Positions 17,172-25,675 of a stretch of 32,954 nucleotides of DNA are shown one piece after another (the stretch's first letter is position 1; each line of letters opens with the position of its first letter). The stretch spans positions 6,521-39,474 of the forward strand of contig JAGVYP010000017.1 in NCBI GenBank assembly GCA_018303205.1, in the 5' to 3' direction. Source of the DNA: Candidatus Woesearchaeota archaeon. GTDB taxonomy: Archaea; Nanobdellota; Nanobdellia; Woesearchaeales; JAGWAF01. A program made the translations under genes and the position numbers. Below the pieces are notes generated by a model. It made no database searches, was not told the DNA's origin, and was given only the letters and a program-made list of their open reading frames with translations.

Positions 17172-18251
17172 ATGAGTACAAAAGCTACAAAAAGGGAAAT
17201 GGATATGATACCTATAGATCCTGCATTGGAAGAAGAAATGGAAGATATGAAGGAAGAATTAGACAAAGCACTGGAAGGGAGCGCAGAAAAACCTGTTAAA
17301 AAAGAAATGACCTTGCAAGACATTCCAGGAGTAGGACCTGCAACATTGGAAAAATTGGAAGTTGTGGGCTATACTGATTTAATGAGTATTGCTGTTGCAA
17401 CACCTGGAGAAATTATTGAGGCAACAGGCATGGGAGAACCCACTGCAAAAAAACTGATTGCAATCTGCAGAAGTAACTTGAACATGGGCTTTGAATCAGG
17501 AGAAGAAGCTCTTTCCAGAAGACAGAAAGTGATCAAGATTACCACAGGAGTAAAAGCGTTTGATACATTACTTGCAGGAGGTTTTGAAACAGGAGCGATT
17601 ACAGAATGCTTTGGACAGTATGGAAGTAGCAAAACCCAAATTGCACATCAATTAGCAATCAATGTGCAAAAATCCCTCACAGAAGGTGGGGCTGGGGAAG
17701 ATGCTATAGTCGTCTATATTGACACGGAGAATACCTTTAGACCTGAGCGCATTACTGAATTTGCAAAAGGCGCTGGATTGGACCCACAAAAAGCTCTTCA
17801 ACATATTAAGATTGCAAAAGCATATAATTCTGATCATCAAATGCTTTTGGCAGAAAAGATTGAAGATCTTATCAAAAAAGACAACTTGAATATCAAGCTC
17901 GTCATTGTGGATTCTCTGACCGCGCATTTCCGAGCAGAATTTGTAGGAAGAGGAACACTTGCAGATCGCCAACAAAAAATTAACAAGCATATGCATGTGC
18001 TCATGAGACTCGCTGATCGTTTTAATTTGTGCGTGTACGTTACCAATCAAGTCATGGCTAAGCCTGACCAGTTCTTTGGTGACCCCACAGAAGCTATAGG
18101 AGGAAATATTGTAGGGCATAACTCTTCCTTTCGTATTTACTTGAGAAAAGGAAAGAAAGGAAGCAGAGTTGCAAAATTGGTAGATGCTCCTAACTTACCT
18201 GACGGAGAATGTAGTTTTTATGTGGAAACTGATGGCTTGAAAGAAGCCTAA
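17172..18251 (+). CDS. radA: DNA repair and recombination protein RadA
   Basis: HhH domain (IPGVGPATLEKL), RecA-fold core, VYIDTENTFRPERI, VTNQVMAKPD L2-type region; SD GAGGTGATT. Confidence 0.95.
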   Translation: MSTKATKREMDMIPIDPALEEEMEDMKEELDKALEGSAEKPVKKEMTLQDIPGVGPATLEKLEVVGYTDLMSIAVATPGEIIEATGMGEPTAKKLIAICRSNLNMGFESGEEALSRRQKVIKITTGVKAFDTLLAGGFETGAITECFGQYGSSKTQIAHQLAINVQKSLTEGGAGEDAIVVYIDTENTFRPERITEFAKGAGLDPQKALQHIKIAKAYNSDHQMLLAEKIEDLIKKDNLNIKLVIVDSLTAHFRAEFVGRGTLADRQQKINKHMHVLMRLADRFNLCVYVTNQVMAKPDQFFGDPTEAIGGNIVGHNSSFRIYLRKGKKGSRVAKLVDAPNLPDGECSFYVETDGLKEA

Positions 18252-18309
18252 TTTTTCTTTTTTGTCAAAAGCACTATCTTTAAATAGTTCTTTCTACCTA
18301 TAAAGGTTA

Positions 18310-18326
18310 TTGCACATCGTGTGCAA
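18310..18326. repeat. Perfect short palindrome upstream of the TRAM-protein gene
   Basis: TTGCACA-TCG-TGTGCAA. Confidence 0.8.
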
Positions 18327-18359
18327 GATATGAAATACGTGATAAGGTGAATAAAGAAC

Positions 18360-18776
18360 ATGTACGGAAATAGAGGAAATCGAGGAAGCGGACGAGGAGG
18401 ATTTCATGACCTTACTCCGCCAGTTAAAGTAGGGGACGAATTTGATGTACGCATAGAAGCTGTGGGAGAAAAAGGAGACGGTATTGCTAAAAAGCAAAAC
18501 TTTGTCATCTTTGTACCTGGAGTAAAAGAAGGCGATACTATTCGCGTTCGTGTTACTAAAGTACTTCGTAAGGTAGGATTTGGAGAAAAAATAGGCGATG
18601 CACAAGGACCTGTAGAGCAATCACAACCTAGCAGCAGACCAGCACCTTCACAAGAAGAGAGAATGGATGAACCTGCTGAAGCAGAACCTGCTCCTGAAGA
18701 TTCTGAGAATTTTGGAGAAGAACAACCTGAAGAGCTTGGAGACGACTCTGAAGAGACTTATGAAGAAGAAAGATAA
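18360..18776 (+). CDS. TRAM-domain protein with acidic C-terminal tail
   Basis: PPVKVGDEFDVRIEAVGEKGDGIAKKQNFVIFVPGVKEGDTIRVRVTKVLRKVGFGE is a TRAM domain; SD AAGGTGA upstream. Confidence 0.93.
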   Translation: MYGNRGNRGSGRGGFHDLTPPVKVGDEFDVRIEAVGEKGDGIAKKQNFVIFVPGVKEGDTIRVRVTKVLRKVGFGEKIGDAQGPVEQSQPSSRPAPSQEERMDEPAEAEPAPEDSENFGEEQPEELGDDSEETYEEER

Positions 18777-18912
18777 ACCTTCTTTCTTTTTTATTTTTTT
18801 AGGATAATGAATCTTTTTTCTCTGTATTGAAGGTATCTCTTATTTTTTATAGAGAATAAAATTGATAAGAAAAATCAAGAAACTTTTTCTACTAAACCCA
18901 ATGACCCGCAAG

Positions 18913-18919
18913 TTTTATA
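18913..18919 (+). promoter_or_regulatory. TATA box of rpsB
   Basis: gttttataaag ~105 nt upstream of the SD-preceded ATG at 19024. Confidence 0.55.
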
Positions 18920-18938
18920 AAGAGATGCGAGATTCTTA

Positions 18939-18987
18939 CAAGTATTACCAAAGCATGATGTGATACTGGATCATTATGCAATACTTG
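18939..18987 (+). promoter_or_regulatory. Leader hairpin in the rpsB 5' UTR
   Basis: CAAGTATT...AATACTTG and GCATGATG...CATTATGC nested inverted repeats, starting ~20-25 nt after the TATA box. Confidence 0.5.
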
Positions 18988-19023
18988 CTTGAGGTCATAA
19001 AAACAGCAAGGAGGGATATAATC

Positions 19024-19620
19024 ATGGCAGAAGAACTCTTAATAGCACAAGATGTCTATCTCAAATCAGGCATTCATATAGGCACTAAATTTAGAACCAA
19101 GTACATGGAAAAATTTATCTACAAAACAAGACCAGATGGACTAAGCGTTCTTAACTTACAACAGATTGATGAACGCATAAAACTTGCAACCAAAATGTTA
19201 AGTCATTATACTCCTGAAGATATTCTCATTGTTTCACGAAGAGAAAATGGTTGGAAAGCAGTCAAGGCTTTTGCTGAACTTATCGGTTGTAAATTTTTTG
19301 CAGGACGTTACCCTCCCGGAATTCTCACAAACTCTCGTTTGAATAGCTATATCGAAGCAAAGATTATCTTAGTTACAGACTCCTGGCCTGACCGCAACGC
19401 TATCAAAGACGCTATGCAAATTGGCATTCCTGTGATTGCACTCTGTGATACCAATAACCAGTCAAATTGTATTGACTTAGTTGTACCCTGCAATAACAAA
19501 GGGAAAAAATCTCTCGGCTTATTTTTCTATCTCGTAGCACGCGATTACCTCATCCAAAAAGGAACGATCAAAACAGAAGAAGAAATGCGTTTAAAACTTG
19601 ATGATTTTATGGAAGAATAA
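19024..19620 (+). CDS. rpsB: 30S ribosomal protein S2 (archaeal uS2)
   Basis: IHIGTKFRTKYMEKFIY...GRYPPGILTN...TDSWPDRNAIKDAMQIGIPVIALCDTNN; SD AAGGAGGG upstream of ATG at 19024. Confidence 0.96.
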   Translation: MAEELLIAQDVYLKSGIHIGTKFRTKYMEKFIYKTRPDGLSVLNLQQIDERIKLATKMLSHYTPEDILIVSRRENGWKAVKAFAELIGCKFFAGRYPPGILTNSRLNSYIEAKIILVTDSWPDRNAIKDAMQIGIPVIALCDTNNQSNCIDLVVPCNNKGKKSLGLFFYLVARDYLIQKGTIKTEEEMRLKLDDFMEE

Positions 19621-19621
19621 G

Positions 19622-20311
19622 CTAATTTTCTTTTTTACTTTCTTCTAAACCTTTGTGCAAAATGACAAAATCGATTTCTTTCTCTGAAGGTAATGATCTA
19701 TGTTTTTTTAATACTGCTTTTCTTCTTCCATGCCTTCCACTTTGTAACTCGATGAGACATTTACTCCCATATTTGAGAATATCTCCTCCCACCATGCTAA
19801 TAATATTCTTATCTTCAAAATTGGTATAGACTTGATTCGTGATAAAGATAGGAATATTTCTTTTTCTTGCTACTTCTGTCAGATACATGATTTGTCTTCC
19901 TAACTCCCTATTCACGTCAAAAATATCATTGTTCTTTCCTAATTCAAGACGATACAACATGGCAATAGAATCAATAACAATAGCCCCGATATTTTCGTCA
20001 ATAACACCTCTGAGTTTTTCAAATCCCCTTTGCTGTTCTTCAAAACTAGTAGGCTTAAAAAAAATGAGATGAGAGAGAATCTCTTTGTGATCTTCTGCTA
20101 ATTGCTGCAAACGGTCAACGGAAAATCCACCTTCAGTGTCCATAAAAATGACTTTTTTACCTTGCCGTGCAACTGCGATGGTCAATAAGAGTGCAAGATT
20201 AGTTTTTCCAGAGCCAGCTGGGCCATAGACCGTAGTAATAATATCGCTATCATAGCCTCCTTCAAGGAGCACATCAATAACGGGAGTTCCCGCACTTTGT
20301 TTCTTACTCAT
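19622..20311 (-). CDS. radB: DNA repair and recombination protein RadB
   Basis: Single RecA-like domain without HhH; TTVYGPAGSGKTNLALLLTIAVARQGKKVIFMDTEGGF, AIVIDSIAMLYR. Confidence 0.92.
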   Translation of the reverse strand: MSKKQSAGTPVIDVLLEGGYDSDIITTVYGPAGSGKTNLALLLTIAVARQGKKVIFMDTEGGFSVDRLQQLAEDHKEILSHLIFFKPTSFEEQQRGFEKLRGVIDENIGAIVIDSIAMLYRLELGKNNDIFDVNRELGRQIMYLTEVARKRNIPIFITNQVYTNFEDKNIISMVGGDILKYGSKCLIELQSGRHGRRKAVLKKHRSLPSEKEIDFVILHKGLEESKKEN

Positions 20312-20371
20312 GCCCTTGGAAAGACCTTGCCTTTTTTATTTCTTTTCTTATTAGGAACTCAACGAAAGCAG

Positions 20372-20511
20372 GTAAAGTCAATTTTCCCGTGTTTTGTGAG
20401 GTTGCGTAGGTTTACCACTCCTTTGATCGTGGTATTTACGTCGACAACGCTGCATGAATCACGTTGTCTCCTGACTTTGCTACAAGGCAACCTCACAAAA
20501 CTTAACATTAC
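20372..20511 (+). mobile_element. Structured repeat element, copy C, with outer inverted arms (MITE-like candidate)
   Basis: 15-bp perfect stem GTTTTGTGAGGTTGC(20391-20405)/GCAACCTCACAAAAC(20487-20501); hairpins ACCAC-TCCTTTGATC-GTGGT and GACAACG-CTGCATGAATCA-CGTTGTC; imperfect outer arms GTAAAGTCAA/TTAACATTAC. Confidence 0.75.
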
Positions 20512-20525
20512 CAGTAAACCACAAC

Positions 20526-20535
20526 GCTTTTAAAG
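20526..20535 (+). promoter_or_regulatory. TATA box of the RPA-like gene
   Basis: gcttttaaag ~30-35 nt upstream of ATG at 20565. Confidence 0.5.
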
Positions 20536-20564
20536 AACTCTGCAATGCTGTACTATGTGAAACG

Positions 20565-21509
20565 ATGATCCAAATACCCTATGAGCAAGTACTTTCCAAG
20601 ATCAAGGAAACTTCTACATTAAGTGAAGAGGAAATTCAACAAAAAATTAAAGCAAAACTCGAACAACTCTCCGGATTAATCAGCAAAGAAGGCGCTGCAC
20701 ACATCGTAGCAAATGAATTAGGAGTCAAACTCTTTGAAAAAACAAATGGAAAAGTAAAACTCAGTCAGGTACTTCCTGGCATGAGAGACTTAGAGGTTAT
20801 AGGAAAAGTAACGCAAGTGTATGAAATAAAGGAATTTCAAAAAGAAAATAGAACAGGAAAAGTAGGCTCATTTCGTTTAGCAGATGAAACAAAACAGATA
20901 AGAGTAACATGTTGGGGGAGCAAGGCAGATGAGATCAGTAAACTTGTTCCCGGAGATAATCTCCGCATTGTTTCGGCATATGCAAAAGAAAATAAAGGAT
21001 ATGTTGAGTTACACTGCAATGAAAACTCGCACATCATCAGAAATCCACCGGGAGTAGAAATTGCTGTTAATATAGGAGCCTCACGAGAAGAGTTTACTCC
21101 CGCACAGAGAAAATCAATCAAAGACTTACAAGAACAGGAAGAGAGAGCAGATATTCTGGGCACCATTGTACAAGTATTTGACTTAAAATTTTTTGAAAAT
21201 CAATACGGAGCAAGTTATGTGTTCAATGTAATACTCGATGATGGCACGGACACCATTCGATGCGCATTTTTTAAAATTCAAGCAGATCGCTTAGCAGGAA
21301 AAAAGCCTGAGGAAATGCAGAAGTACAAAGAAAACCCTGAGGCATTTGCAGAAGTGAAAAACGAGCTTCTTGGACAGATCATAAAATGTATTGGAAAAGT
21401 AAAAATCAATGAAATGTTCAACAGAAAAGAGTTTACCGTACAACTTGTTGACAGGGATCCTTCCCCACAAGAAGAACTGAAAAGAGAACAAGGAACACCT
21501 TCTTTTTAG
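20565..21509 (+). CDS. Replication protein A-like OB-fold ssDNA-binding protein
   Basis: Two OB-fold-like repeats (VIGKVTQVYEIKEFQKENRTGKVGSFRLADETKQIRVTCWGSKAD; ILGTIVQVFDLKFFENQYGASYVFNVILDDGTDTIRCAFF). Confidence 0.9.
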   Translation: MIQIPYEQVLSKIKETSTLSEEEIQQKIKAKLEQLSGLISKEGAAHIVANELGVKLFEKTNGKVKLSQVLPGMRDLEVIGKVTQVYEIKEFQKENRTGKVGSFRLADETKQIRVTCWGSKADEISKLVPGDNLRIVSAYAKENKGYVELHCNENSHIIRNPPGVEIAVNIGASREEFTPAQRKSIKDLQEQEERADILGTIVQVFDLKFFENQYGASYVFNVILDDGTDTIRCAFFKIQADRLAGKKPEEMQKYKENPEAFAEVKNELLGQIIKCIGKVKINEMFNRKEFTVQLVDRDPSPQEELKREQGTPSF

Positions 21510-22087
21510 CTACTTAGAATGCATTGGTTGAGTTGTTCATTTAAGTCAGTAACGCGTTGTTTAAGCACTTCTGTATTGTTTTTCATACTCGTAATAAGAA
21601 CATTAAGCTCTTCATTTTTCTGTTTCTCTAAACTAAGTTCTTGCTGACGTTGTTGAGTTTCCAAGTCAGAGCTTTGAACTTGCAATTGGGCATCTTCTAT
21701 ACTCAATTTTGTAAGCTGGGTCTCACGCTCTGCAATATTTCTACTTTTCTTTTCGTCATCAAGAATAGAGAGCATATCCAACTTTTCTTTTTCTAGACCT
21801 GTGATCGTTTTTTCCTTTTCTGTTATTAAGGTATCTTTATCATGCATGAGTTTTTGCAAACCCTGATTTTGTGTAGAAAGTAATGCATTTTCTTTTTTGA
21901 GATCGTTTTGGTCAGTATGACTGAGAAAAAGCATCACAGAAAGGACTATAATAACGATCAACAAGAATTTAGTAAGAGGATTTCCTTGGAACAAAGAAAA
22001 AGAGGAAGATGAGTCTGGTTCTTTAGATTTTGCAGTCTGTGGTTGGTAAGTGGGAGTTGAATGATGCTTTATTTGGTGATGGTCCAT
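21506..22087 (-). CDS. Coiled-coil protein with one TM segment
   Basis: TM LTKFLLIVIIVLSVMLFLS followed by a long heptad-like region. Confidence 0.75.
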   Translation of the reverse strand: MDHHQIKHHSTPTYQPQTAKSKEPDSSSSFSLFQGNPLTKFLLIVIIVLSVMLFLSHTDQNDLKKENALLSTQNQGLQKLMHDKDTLITEKEKTITGLEKEKLDMLSILDDEKKSRNIAERETQLTKLSIEDAQLQVQSSDLETQQRQQELSLEKQKNEELNVLITSMKNNTEVLKQRVTDLNEQLNQCILSS

Positions 22088-22207
22088 ATGGTTTTTATTA
22101 TATACTGCTTTAAAAGCTTTGCGTCAGTGAAGCTCTTATTGTTTGTTTTAGTATTTTTGCTCCCTCGGTAAGAACCTATTTATAGATGAACTCTTTTTGT
22201 TTTTTCT

Positions 22208-22672
22208 ATGATGTTTAAAACTCATATGGCATTTGCGTTAGTCATAGCCTATGCTGCATATCGTTTTTTTCCTGATGCAAACGTGTTTGTCTTTACTTTC
22301 CTCATTCTGATAGGGGCTGCGATGCCTGATATTGACAATAAAAGAAGTAAGATATCACAAAAAGCTAAAATGGTTTCAGCTCTTATTAATTCTTTGACCA
22401 AGCATAGGGGTATTTTTCATTCTGTCTTTATCCCCTTGGGAATTTATTTTCTTCTGGACATGATTCTTGGTGGGTATTATGGTATGGCATTAGCATTAGG
22501 CTACCTTTCTCATTTGATGATTGATGCGATGACACCTTTAGGTGTAAACTTTTTACATCCTATCACCACATTACGCTTGCATGGACCTATAGAAACCAAT
22601 TCTTTTGTTGAAAAGATACTCTTAGCGGGACTTGTGGGAATTCTTTTTTTTATAGGAGCACAGATGATCTAA
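22208..22672 (+). CDS. YdjM/DUF457-like membrane-bound metal-dependent hydrolase
   Basis: KTHMAFALV, AAMPDIDNKRSKI, HRGIFHS, GYLSHLMIDAMTPLGVNFLHP motifs. Confidence 0.92.
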   Translation: MMFKTHMAFALVIAYAAYRFFPDANVFVFTFLILIGAAMPDIDNKRSKISQKAKMVSALINSLTKHRGIFHSVFIPLGIYFLLDMILGGYYGMALALGYLSHLMIDAMTPLGVNFLHPITTLRLHGPIETNSFVEKILLAGLVGILFFIGAQMI

Positions 22673-22767
22673 AAGCATTATCATATTTTTTCTTATTCTT
22701 TTATAAAAATTTTAAAAATATAATATAAAGAAGAGTGATAAAAAATGGAAAGAGAGAAATGAAAATA

Positions 22768-23685
22768 TTACGGAGTAGGTTGTGAAGGTGGAATGTGCAA
22801 TGCAAAAGCATAAACAGGTTCTTTCTCAAAATAAGGATTAGAAAGATGATCAGTTACTTTAAAAGTATAAATATCATTTGCAAAGATTTGGACTTCCCAA
22901 GTTTGATCTGGAGTTGTAAACTCTGTCTTTTTTCTCTCTACACAAGAACGAACCTCTTCTAGAGCACAGGTTTGGAGTGTTTCGTTTGCTTTTTGTCCTA
23001 CCACAACAAATTGATCAAAAGAATAAGGAAGTTGGGTGTGAAAATCTAATTTGAGAGCGTAAAGTGCTGTGATGATTTTTCCGTCAGGAATGTTAGGATG
23101 GGAAGTAACTGTTGGAGGTGAAAAAGAGAATGACCCTTTTCCGAGATCTGCCTTTGACGCTGAGGGTGGAGGAAAGGTGTAATACATGGGCTTTAATGCA
23201 ATGCCGATAATGTGTGTGTTGTTTTCTTTTTCAATGAGTGAAATACGATAATTGTCCTGTAATGCTTCTCCTAAGTAATGACGAAGGAGATAAGTATTCA
23301 TAGCTTTTTGCACATAAGGACTATAATTTTTCACAAGCATCTCTTTAGTAGGAAAACAGGGTCTTGCTGGAGAAGCTCTGTTCCAGAGCACAATTTCATT
23401 TTGCACTTGCCCACAAGGATGTGAGCGCGGATCATAAACTCCACCGTTAGCTCCTAAATCGAAAAGAGCTTGCCAACTACTGTATTTTCCGATAAGATCG
23501 GTGTACGTATACTCTTTTTGAGCATATGCTTCTTGCAACAGAACATGCTGGGCCCGTGTTCCCACAACATATTCTGGAAGAGAATAGAGTTCATCACTTC
23601 CTAAAAAAAAGAAGACAAGGATGCCTACCAGTAACCCTATAGTAAGCGGGGGCCAAAGCATTTGGGACTTTTTGGAGGTTATCAT
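22768..23685 (-). CDS. Hypothetical single-TM secreted-type protein of pilin-like operon
   Basis: MITSKKSQMLWPPLTIGLLVGILVFFFLG N-terminal anchor; overlaps upstream gene by 4 nt. Confidence 0.75.
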   Translation of the reverse strand: MITSKKSQMLWPPLTIGLLVGILVFFFLGSDELYSLPEYVVGTRAQHVLLQEAYAQKEYTYTDLIGKYSSWQALFDLGANGGVYDPRSHPCGQVQNEIVLWNRASPARPCFPTKEMLVKNYSPYVQKAMNTYLLRHYLGEALQDNYRISLIEKENNTHIIGIALKPMYYTFPPPSASKADLGKGSFSFSPPTVTSHPNIPDGKIITALYALKLDFHTQLPYSFDQFVVVGQKANETLQTCALEEVRSCVERKKTEFTTPDQTWEVQIFANDIYTFKVTDHLSNPYFEKEPVYAFALHIPPSQPTP

Positions 23686-24662
23686 GCTGCTCGAGGTGGT
23701 TGAACAAATCCTGGTTTGAGATAATAGGAATATTTCCATCCTGTGTGTTGCGGGTCAGGCGAAGGAATTTTAATGTAAAGGAAACCTTCTTCTGGAGGCG
23801 TTTGATCACTTCCATAAAATTTTTTTACGTAACTGGAACCCGTAGCTGTGAGAGGAATCAGAGTGGTGAGATCATAGTCTTCAACACACTGATAAAAAGA
23901 ATCTGCATAATAACGAAGTGCTGGATTATCATTTTCAAAATAAGAAGAAGAAGGATTGCTTAAGGGAGAAGAAGTTCCCTGGTCTTCGATTGATCTTTTT
24001 AATCCTTGATGCAAAAAAAGAAGGACAAGATCGGAAGAAGTAAAAGTGGGATACCTATCGAGAAATTTTTTCAGGGTTTCTTGAGCTATTCTTTGACCAT
24101 CTTCCTGAGACGTTGTAGCAAGCCAAGAACAGTCCTTAGGAAAAGGCTGTTGCAAAACGAGGGAAAGTTTAAAATTTGCCTCTGCTTGCTCTGTGTAATA
24201 GGTAAAGAGCTCTCCTCTTTCGACATCCTCAAGTTTGTTGTCTTTCCAAACTTTTTTGGGAACTGAAGGAAAATAAGAAATACGCTCTGCAAATTGTTTA
24301 TCATTATAATTTGGTGAAGAAGCTTGCGTACTAAAATCTTTCCCTTGAAATGTCAGCCGCGTTCGCGCAATTTCTTGAACAGCAGGAGTACAAGAAGTAA
24401 AAGATGATGTACCTATCTTTTCATACTTATAGGTATAAGGAATAAACTGTCCGGTATAAGGATCTTCGCTCGTAAAGCAGTTCATGGTTTGATGATGTAC
24501 AACAAGAAATTCTGGTAATCCCTCAGGAATGTTTGCATTTGTAGCTTGATAATTTCCAGAAATCCAAAGGACCGTAAAAAGAAGGATGGGTAATTGGAGT
24601 GCAAAGATAATGTACACAAAAACTTTTTCTGCTGGAATAGAAGATTTTTTATTTGTGGTCAT
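23682..24662 (-). CDS. Hypothetical single-TM secreted-type protein of pilin-like operon
   Basis: MTTNKKSSIPAEKVFVYIIFALQLPILLFTVLW N-terminus; ATGA overlap with upstream gene. Confidence 0.75.
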   Translation of the reverse strand: MTTNKKSSIPAEKVFVYIIFALQLPILLFTVLWISGNYQATNANIPEGLPEFLVVHHQTMNCFTSEDPYTGQFIPYTYKYEKIGTSSFTSCTPAVQEIARTRLTFQGKDFSTQASSPNYNDKQFAERISYFPSVPKKVWKDNKLEDVERGELFTYYTEQAEANFKLSLVLQQPFPKDCSWLATTSQEDGQRIAQETLKKFLDRYPTFTSSDLVLLFLHQGLKRSIEDQGTSSPLSNPSSSYFENDNPALRYYADSFYQCVEDYDLTTLIPLTATGSSYVKKFYGSDQTPPEEGFLYIKIPSPDPQHTGWKYSYYLKPGFVQPPRAA

Positions 24663-25675
24663 GATGCACCTACGGGAACCCACATTTCTTTGAGGATTTT
24701 AGCAATAATCTTAGAAGCATCTTTTTCCTCTTTCATGAAAGGGTTATTTGCGTTATTGATGTTTCCCATTTCTATAACAACACCCATAAGATCATGATCA
24801 AGAATACGCAAAGGATCATTTTCTTCGAGAAGATTGAGATCGAGAGGAATAATAGCTGCTCCCTTGATCGTATTTGGAAAAAAAGTTATGAACTCATTTA
24901 AAAGATGGCATGCAAATGCCTTTGATTCTTCATAATGACTATTTTTTGCATTGACATAGAACACAAGATTATTTTCAGAAGCATCTTCTTGTGCAAAATG
25001 TAAACTGAGTATTCCCCCAATACCAGAATACTCCTGAAAAAGATTTTGCTTGTCATCAAGCGTTTTTGTTTGTTCTGCACCTAAGTCCCTTGTAGAAAGA
25101 AGATTACCAAAAAAGCCGTTAACACCTTCCCCAAGCTCTCTCGCGATAACAGATTCTTGAGAGGAGCCAGAAACAAAACCGTAATCATCTCCACCATGCC
25201 CCGGATCAAGAACAAACAAAGGTGTTGATATTTTAGGAAGTGGATCACATTTTTCCTTATTGTAATTAACAGTAACTCCTGTGTTATTATGAACACTCAA
25301 AATACCACCTTGTTGTGAAAAAACGAAACCTTTGGGATGAGAAAAGTTACCTATGAGGATTGAAGAGGGACTCGCTATAACAGGATATTTTTTTGCATAG
25401 AGATCTCTTTCATTCTCACCGAGAGAAAAAGCAGTATTTTCAAAAGTATAATAAAAATCTGCAACACCTTCTAGAGAATAAAAATAGTCCATATTGATAT
25501 GAGTAGATCCTATTGCATCTAAGGTAAAAGGAATATCTCTCACAAAATAAAGTTTTTGATGATTTGTTCCTGTCATGACACCTTCACCCACTTGCAAAAA
25601 AAGAAATGTTGCAGTGAGAGAAATAATAAATTCTAGAGCAGCAATAAGAGGAAGAATTGCTTTTTTAGACTTCAA
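24659..25675 (-). CDS. Membrane-anchored N-acetylmuramoyl-L-alanine amidase-like (Amidase_3) protein
   Basis: FVLDPGHGGDDYG, ILSLHFA, VVIEMGNINNANN motifs; probable TTG start giving MKSKKAILPLIAALEF (ORF track start 25723). Confidence 0.75.
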   Translation of the reverse strand: MKSKKAILPLIAALEFIISLTATFLFLQVGEGVMTGTNHQKLYFVRDIPFTLDAIGSTHINMDYFYSLEGVADFYYTFENTAFSLGENERDLYAKKYPVIASPSSILIGNFSHPKGFVFSQQGGILSVHNNTGVTVNYNKEKCDPLPKISTPLFVLDPGHGGDDYGFVSGSSQESVIARELGEGVNGFFGNLLSTRDLGAEQTKTLDDKQNLFQEYSGIGGILSLHFAQEDASENNLVFYVNAKNSHYEESKAFACHLLNEFITFFPNTIKGAAIIPLDLNLLEENDPLRILDHDLMGVVIEMGNINNANNPFMKEEKDASKIIAKILKEMWVPVGAS

